A DNA stretch of 64,000 bases from Dipodascopsis uninucleata var. uninucleata (lineage: Eukaryota; Ascomycota; Lipomycetes; Lipomycetales; Lipomycetaceae), in assembly GCA_030568195.1 (NCBI GenBank), contig JAJLTO010000003.1, forward strand, positions 952,501 to 1,016,500, in the 5' to 3' direction. The notes under the pieces were generated by a model that made no database searches, was not told where the DNA came from, and saw only the letters and a list, made by a program, of their open reading frames with translations. Every line of letters begins with the position of its first letter. The first letter of the stretch is position 1. This document shows positions 60,120 through 64,000 of this stretch, one piece after another. Made by a program: the position numbers and the translations under genes.

Positions 60120-61252
60120 TTTGGATACCTGCTACGTGATTTAACTTGCGTAAATTACAGTATTACAATAATTAACAGCCTTGTTGCCTTCCCAGAGCGC
60201 AATCTGTTGAAATCTTAAAAAGATATTATCTTCTGCAATCTATTACCTCTACCAAAAACACCTGTATAGCTGACAGCTGTCGCTCGTAGTTTCAGGAAAT
60301 GAAGGAGAAAAGAAATCCACTTGGCTACTGTTAGTGACCTTTTCTTCGTGTCTTCCGACTTATTCCATAAGGACAACAGTCATGCTATCTCTACGTGAAT
60401 TTTATTTTGTTATTTTGGTTCCATTAACGACACAAACAGTTTTCTGCTGTCCTGTGAGCACGTGCAAGGACTTAGTTCTATCTAAAAAGCGTTTTACACT
60501 TCATATATGCAGATATGATTAAATTTTGGAGAGTGCAGTTTTCTTCAGTACACGTCACTCATTTAAGCTTTTAGAATTTCTGATGTTTGTGACTGGTTAC
60601 CTGATATTTTCGTATATGTAATTTATAAAATAAGTATCTGGGTATAAGAGAGTTAGTGCAAAGTACCTAAAAGTCGTTGCTAATGCTAACTAGTTTGTAC
60701 TATACTAACGAAATACATCAATAAATAAATATATTATTTTGTAATTGCTTACAATTCACTGTCTGATTTGTTTGTTTTCATTTAATCATTTGATCGGAGA
60801 CTCCGTACTCATATATATTGTTATCCCTATTTACATAAATATCCATATGTCCTGTAGAGAGAACGAGGAGTCGGAGAGATACGCGTGTGTTGTGTGCGTA
60901 TAATATCAAGTAGTTTTTTCTATTCTTGTCTGTTGGCACACACATATATATTCAACATATAAGTAAATATATATCCTATCTGTCTTCATCTTATTCCTAT
61001 GTTCGCATCGAAAAATAGATTACCTAGATGACGAGCCGTCTGTTCTAAATATATGTTTGTATATGTACATTTGTAAGCGGTGAGCGGCGTAAAGAAAAGA
61101 GGCGAGGGAGGAGAAAAGGGAAGGATAGAAGATAGAAGATAGAGGTCAAATAGTCATACCGGACATTATTTTAACTTGGACGTTAGATCGGGCTTGAAGC
61201 AGAGAAGTAGAAAAGAGGAAAATTTTATATTAGAATTGAGCTGGACGAAGCT
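60120..61252. promoter_or_regulatory. Divergent promoter region, URC4 / UPRT
   Basis: 1133 bp between the two uracil-pathway start codons. No coding frame accepted. GATA cores occur: AGATAA (reverse) near 60224 and GATAA (reverse) near 60823. Three GATAG units at 7-bp spacing lie at 61124-61128, 61131-61135 and 61138-61142, inside a purine-rich tract about 110 bp before the UPRT ATG. GATA factors control nitrogen-source genes in fungi, so nitrogen control is plausible but inferred. Confidence 0.5.
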
Positions 61253-62100
61253 ATGTGGTCCTCATATAGTAACGTCCATGTGTCTTCTCATCCTATCGCT
61301 CAAGCGAAAATCTCTAGATTACGCGCAAAGAGCACAGGAACGAGAGAAATTCGTGAGCTAACCGACTCAGTGACTACCATTCTTGCGGTCGAAGCTCTTA
61401 GCAGTCAGACGTTTGCAACAGTTCCCGAAGGCAGTAGAGTAACTCCATTAAACGAACAGTTTGGATCGATCGCAGTGATGCCAAATAAAATTGTACTAGT
61501 TCCCGTTCTTCGATCCGGACTTCCAATGATTGATGCACTCCTAAATCTTTTACCGTTTGAAACTGTGCCTATTCACTATCTTGGTCTTTTTAGGGACAAG
61601 CAGAATTTGTCGCCAGTTGAATACTATAATAAATTGCCAGTAAGAGAAGAGAATCAGGAATTAACAGACATTGCAATAGTGCTAGACCCTGTTATTGCGA
61701 CAGGTAAGAAACACAAACTAGGCATACTTTTGAACAGCTTTCACGATTAAAAGAAATTTTTGACTTCTAAACGGTATTATTTAACTTTTAGGTGGAACAA
61801 TGAGCGCGGTAATTCAGTCTCTGCGAGAATGGGGAGTTAGAAAAATTATTGTAATATCACTTGTTGCATCTGAAGAAGGACTTCAAAAACTTGCATCTGA
61901 ATGGTTTGACATTGTCACGATATATTGTGCAGCCGTTGACAAATCTTTGTCTTCCAGTGGATATGTTTTACCAGGGTAAAAGATAACTCATTCATATTCT
62001 TTGAAAGACAGTTACATTTTAAAAATATTGGCTTGCTAAAATATTCTATAGTATTGGTGACATCGGAAACAGACTTAATGCAACATTCCAAACTAATTAG
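61253..62100 (+). CDS. Uracil phosphoribosyltransferase, URC-pathway (urg2) type (three exons)
   Basis: Transfers ribose-5-phosphate from PRPP to uracil, giving UMP. Exons are 61253-61703, 61792-61975 and 62052-62100, giving 227 residues. Introns are 88 and 76 nt with GTAAGA/GTAAAA donors and TTTTAG/CTATAG acceptors; only the first part is visible as a simple open frame. The N-terminus (NVHVSSHPIAQAKISRLR, then REIRELT) and the short length fit the bacterial Upp-like type also seen in S. pombe urg2. The PRPP loop LDPVIATGGTM spans intron 1 (about residues 144-154). The uracil-binding C-terminal segment YVLPGIGDIG spans intron 2. Its position next to URC4 supports a role in uracil degradation rather than only salvage by Fur1. 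Confidence 0.9.
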
Positions 62101-62190
62101 ATCATATAATTATAAGGTTCTGAATAAAATCTAGTATCTTGTTGTTTATATCAGTTATGTACGACCATCTGCCGTTATCTTGACTCTGGC

Positions 62191-63386
62191 TCACTTCCGA
62201 CGACGTCTGCGTCCTCCTGCTACCTTGGCCGCATCTGAAACAACTCTACCATCAGACAGCACCTGTGTAGCACCACTTGGTTGAGTGCTTTTCTTCCTTG
62301 GCCGCTCTATCGTGTCTGTCGATAAATGACTCTGTTTCTTCTCATTCTGACCCTTAGCATCAGCTTTCTGGGTGTCAGAGAGGAATGAAGGGATTTCCAT
62401 GAATCTTCCTAATGACACTGACCACAGGTATCGTGGTAATCCAAAAAGAACTGTTTTTCGCCATGTAACTTCTGCGATCTCATTTGGATCAAGAATATAT
62501 TCCTGGTTTGACTCTTTATCGACGAAATATACGGATCCATCAGAGTATACCATAAAGATCATCCCATTTCCAAACATGATTCTTCGCTTGGAGTCATCTG
62601 CAGGAGGGAAGCCATTAGGCCATGCCTGTGATTTACATTCACTAATGTATCTCTCTATTCTTGCACGTTCATTTTTTGCCGTTATATTAAGAGTCACATA
62701 ATGAGCTGCACTTGAGATCAGGAACAAGAATATTAAGACACTAATGAAACCAGGTCGATATCTGGTGTAATAATATCCTGTGCCTTTCCATCTTGGAAAC
62801 CCGCGATCGAGAAAAAAATCATATCGCTCTTTCTGTGGTCCACGAAGAATATTCGCTATGACTCCAAGTCGCGCGAATATTTCTGTCGACTGAGCGGCAG
62901 GGTTTTTGTCAGGGTGAAGCTGTCGAGACTTCTTTCGATATCTGCACGACCATAATCAATATCAATACTGTTCCTACAAGCTCTGGTCATATTCAGCTCT
63001 GCTGTCAATCACTTACGCCTTATTAATCTCATCTAAACTGGACTTTGGTCCATTTTCTAGATCCAGCCAAGCTTTAGGAATTATATTCACGTTAGAATAC
63101 TGAATTTCTCTTCTCCCGCCTAATTTAGTCCCTGTACAAATATGGCAGGTCTCTTGTTTTCATTATCTTTTCATAGTCACCAATGTGACAGAAGGCCATC
63201 CCTTTCATCGTTGTTGCCTCCTTTAATTTCCGCACTGTATTACTTACAATAGAAAGTTGTCCCTTTTCCCTCGTATTTTTCGACCTCTTCTTTGAGCCTG
63301 AAGATCTCAAAGTCTTCTTCGGTCCATGCTGCTGCTACTATTTGGCACAGAACAAGCAATCCAAACCACGCTAGATACAATCTCAT
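62191..63386 (-). CDS. ERJ5: ER membrane J-domain protein, ERJ5-like (three exons)
   Basis: Type I membrane J-protein of the endoplasmic reticulum, related to yeast Erj5, which helps Kar2 in protein folding. Minus-strand exons are 63248-63386, 63017-63119 and 62191-62941, giving about 330 residues. The N-terminal signal peptide (hydrophobic core residues 3-20, ending VAAA) is followed by WTEEDFEIFRLKEEV, typical of this family. The J domain has HPD at about 90-92, preceded by EINKAYRKKSRQL. A GFPRW...GYYYTR segment leads into a membrane helix at about 146-167, then a cytosolic domain and a C-terminus of five Arg plus Lys. The acceptor of exon 2 is the least certain point: the one chosen inserts about seven residues between TTFY and YSNVNII. 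Only about 90 bp separate its stop from the UPRT stop. Confidence 0.88.
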
Positions 63387-64000
63387 TCTGGCTATGGCCA
63401 CGCATTAACTGCATCTACTGTACAATAAATTACTAAATACTGTGAAGTTTTCTTCGTGGTGGTGCTAGAAAAGCATTTCCCTTTGTTTACGTCGATATAA
63501 TTTTTTCTGATGTATCATTCTTTAATGACATCTACAAATCAGTCTTTTGGGTAACACGTTGCAAGCCAAATCCTAATCCTACTGAATCACGTGCGCTGTA
63601 TTAATTCTTTCAACACCACAGAAATATGCTTATGTCCAATGTAAGGGTAGCACTAGTTTCCTTGGATCGCGGCACAGCCGAGTGTAGGGTCCGTGGATGA
63701 ATTACTACAGCCAGTTTTATTGCGAGATACAATAGGAGAAGAATAAGAAGCTGGATTTTATATAGGTGAGATTACATGTTTCTGAATCGCAGTTCTAGAG
63801 AAGCATTATATGTGGCACGGTAATATCTCTAAGTTGCACGCAATTATGTGACTTCAGTTACACTCATTACTAATCATTGCTGCGCAGCAAATGCAGATGA
63901 GAATAAGCATAATGCTGGTATTTAAGGGTATTGAACCTTGTGCGGATGATCCGGGACAGGCAATAACACAGCAAAAAGATTTTGTTGTTCACTCAATGTG
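63387..64000. other. Right edge, ERJ5 promoter region
   Basis: 614 bases with no supportable coding frame. A CACGTG core is at about 63588-63593, some 200 bp upstream of ERJ5. An ATG followed by a GTAAGG donor-like sequence near 63634-63647 might start a gene beyond the window, but the evidence is thin. Confidence 0.4.

Overview
The window looks like nuclear DNA of a fungus, most likely an ascomycete outside the Saccharomyces clade. The recognisable proteins are fungal or eukaryotic housekeeping factors (TRA1, STU2/XMAP215, PAC1/LIS1, OLA1, GPN1/NPA3, UBC7, ERJ5, HUA1, YAR1, a mitochondrial DEAD-box helicase and a mitochondrial release factor). A Zn(II)2Cys6 regulator and the fungal uracil-catabolism proteins URC4 and a uracil phosphoribosyltransferase are also present. 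I could place 24 introns of about 54-157 nt, mostly with GTAAGT/GTATGT donors and TAG acceptors, often near the 5' end of the gene. A CTG codon falls on a conserved Leu at the start of OLA1, so CTG reads as leucine. Species is not determined.

Layout. 1-13 kb is gene-dense: an edge fragment of a membrane protein; a divergent pair of mitochondrial gene-expression genes (MSS116-like, MRF1-like) on a 261-bp promoter; an FAD oxidoreductase with a membrane segment; a HUA1-like Zn-ribbon protein; then STU2 and PAC1, two microtubule/dynein regulators, divergent across 0.8 kb. OLA1 and a PPPDE-domain peptidase follow at 14-19 kb. From about 18.9 to 33.9 kb I find no gene, a 15-kb desert with a GC-richer patch near 22.7-24.6 kb. 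A proline/serine-rich Zn2Cys6 regulator sits at the right edge of the desert, followed by another 4.7 kb without a convincing gene.

From 39.8 kb genes resume: a D-2-hydroxyacid dehydrogenase (GOR1-like), a possible small unknown gene, the giant TRA1 (3847 aa in three exons), GPN1 (five exons), YAR1, UBC7 (five exons), URC4, UPRT (three exons) and ERJ5 (three exons).

Functional groupings suggested by order: mitochondrial translation/RNA (MSS116 and MRF1); microtubules and dynein (STU2 and PAC1); assembly chaperones (GPN1 for RNA polymerase II, YAR1 for Rps3), divergent over 369 bp; and the uracil-catabolism pair URC4/UPRT, divergent over 1.1 kb with GATA-core motifs between them. No tRNA, rRNA, CRISPR or recognisable transposon or virus-derived element was seen. 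All identifications are by reading motifs from memory, without database searches.
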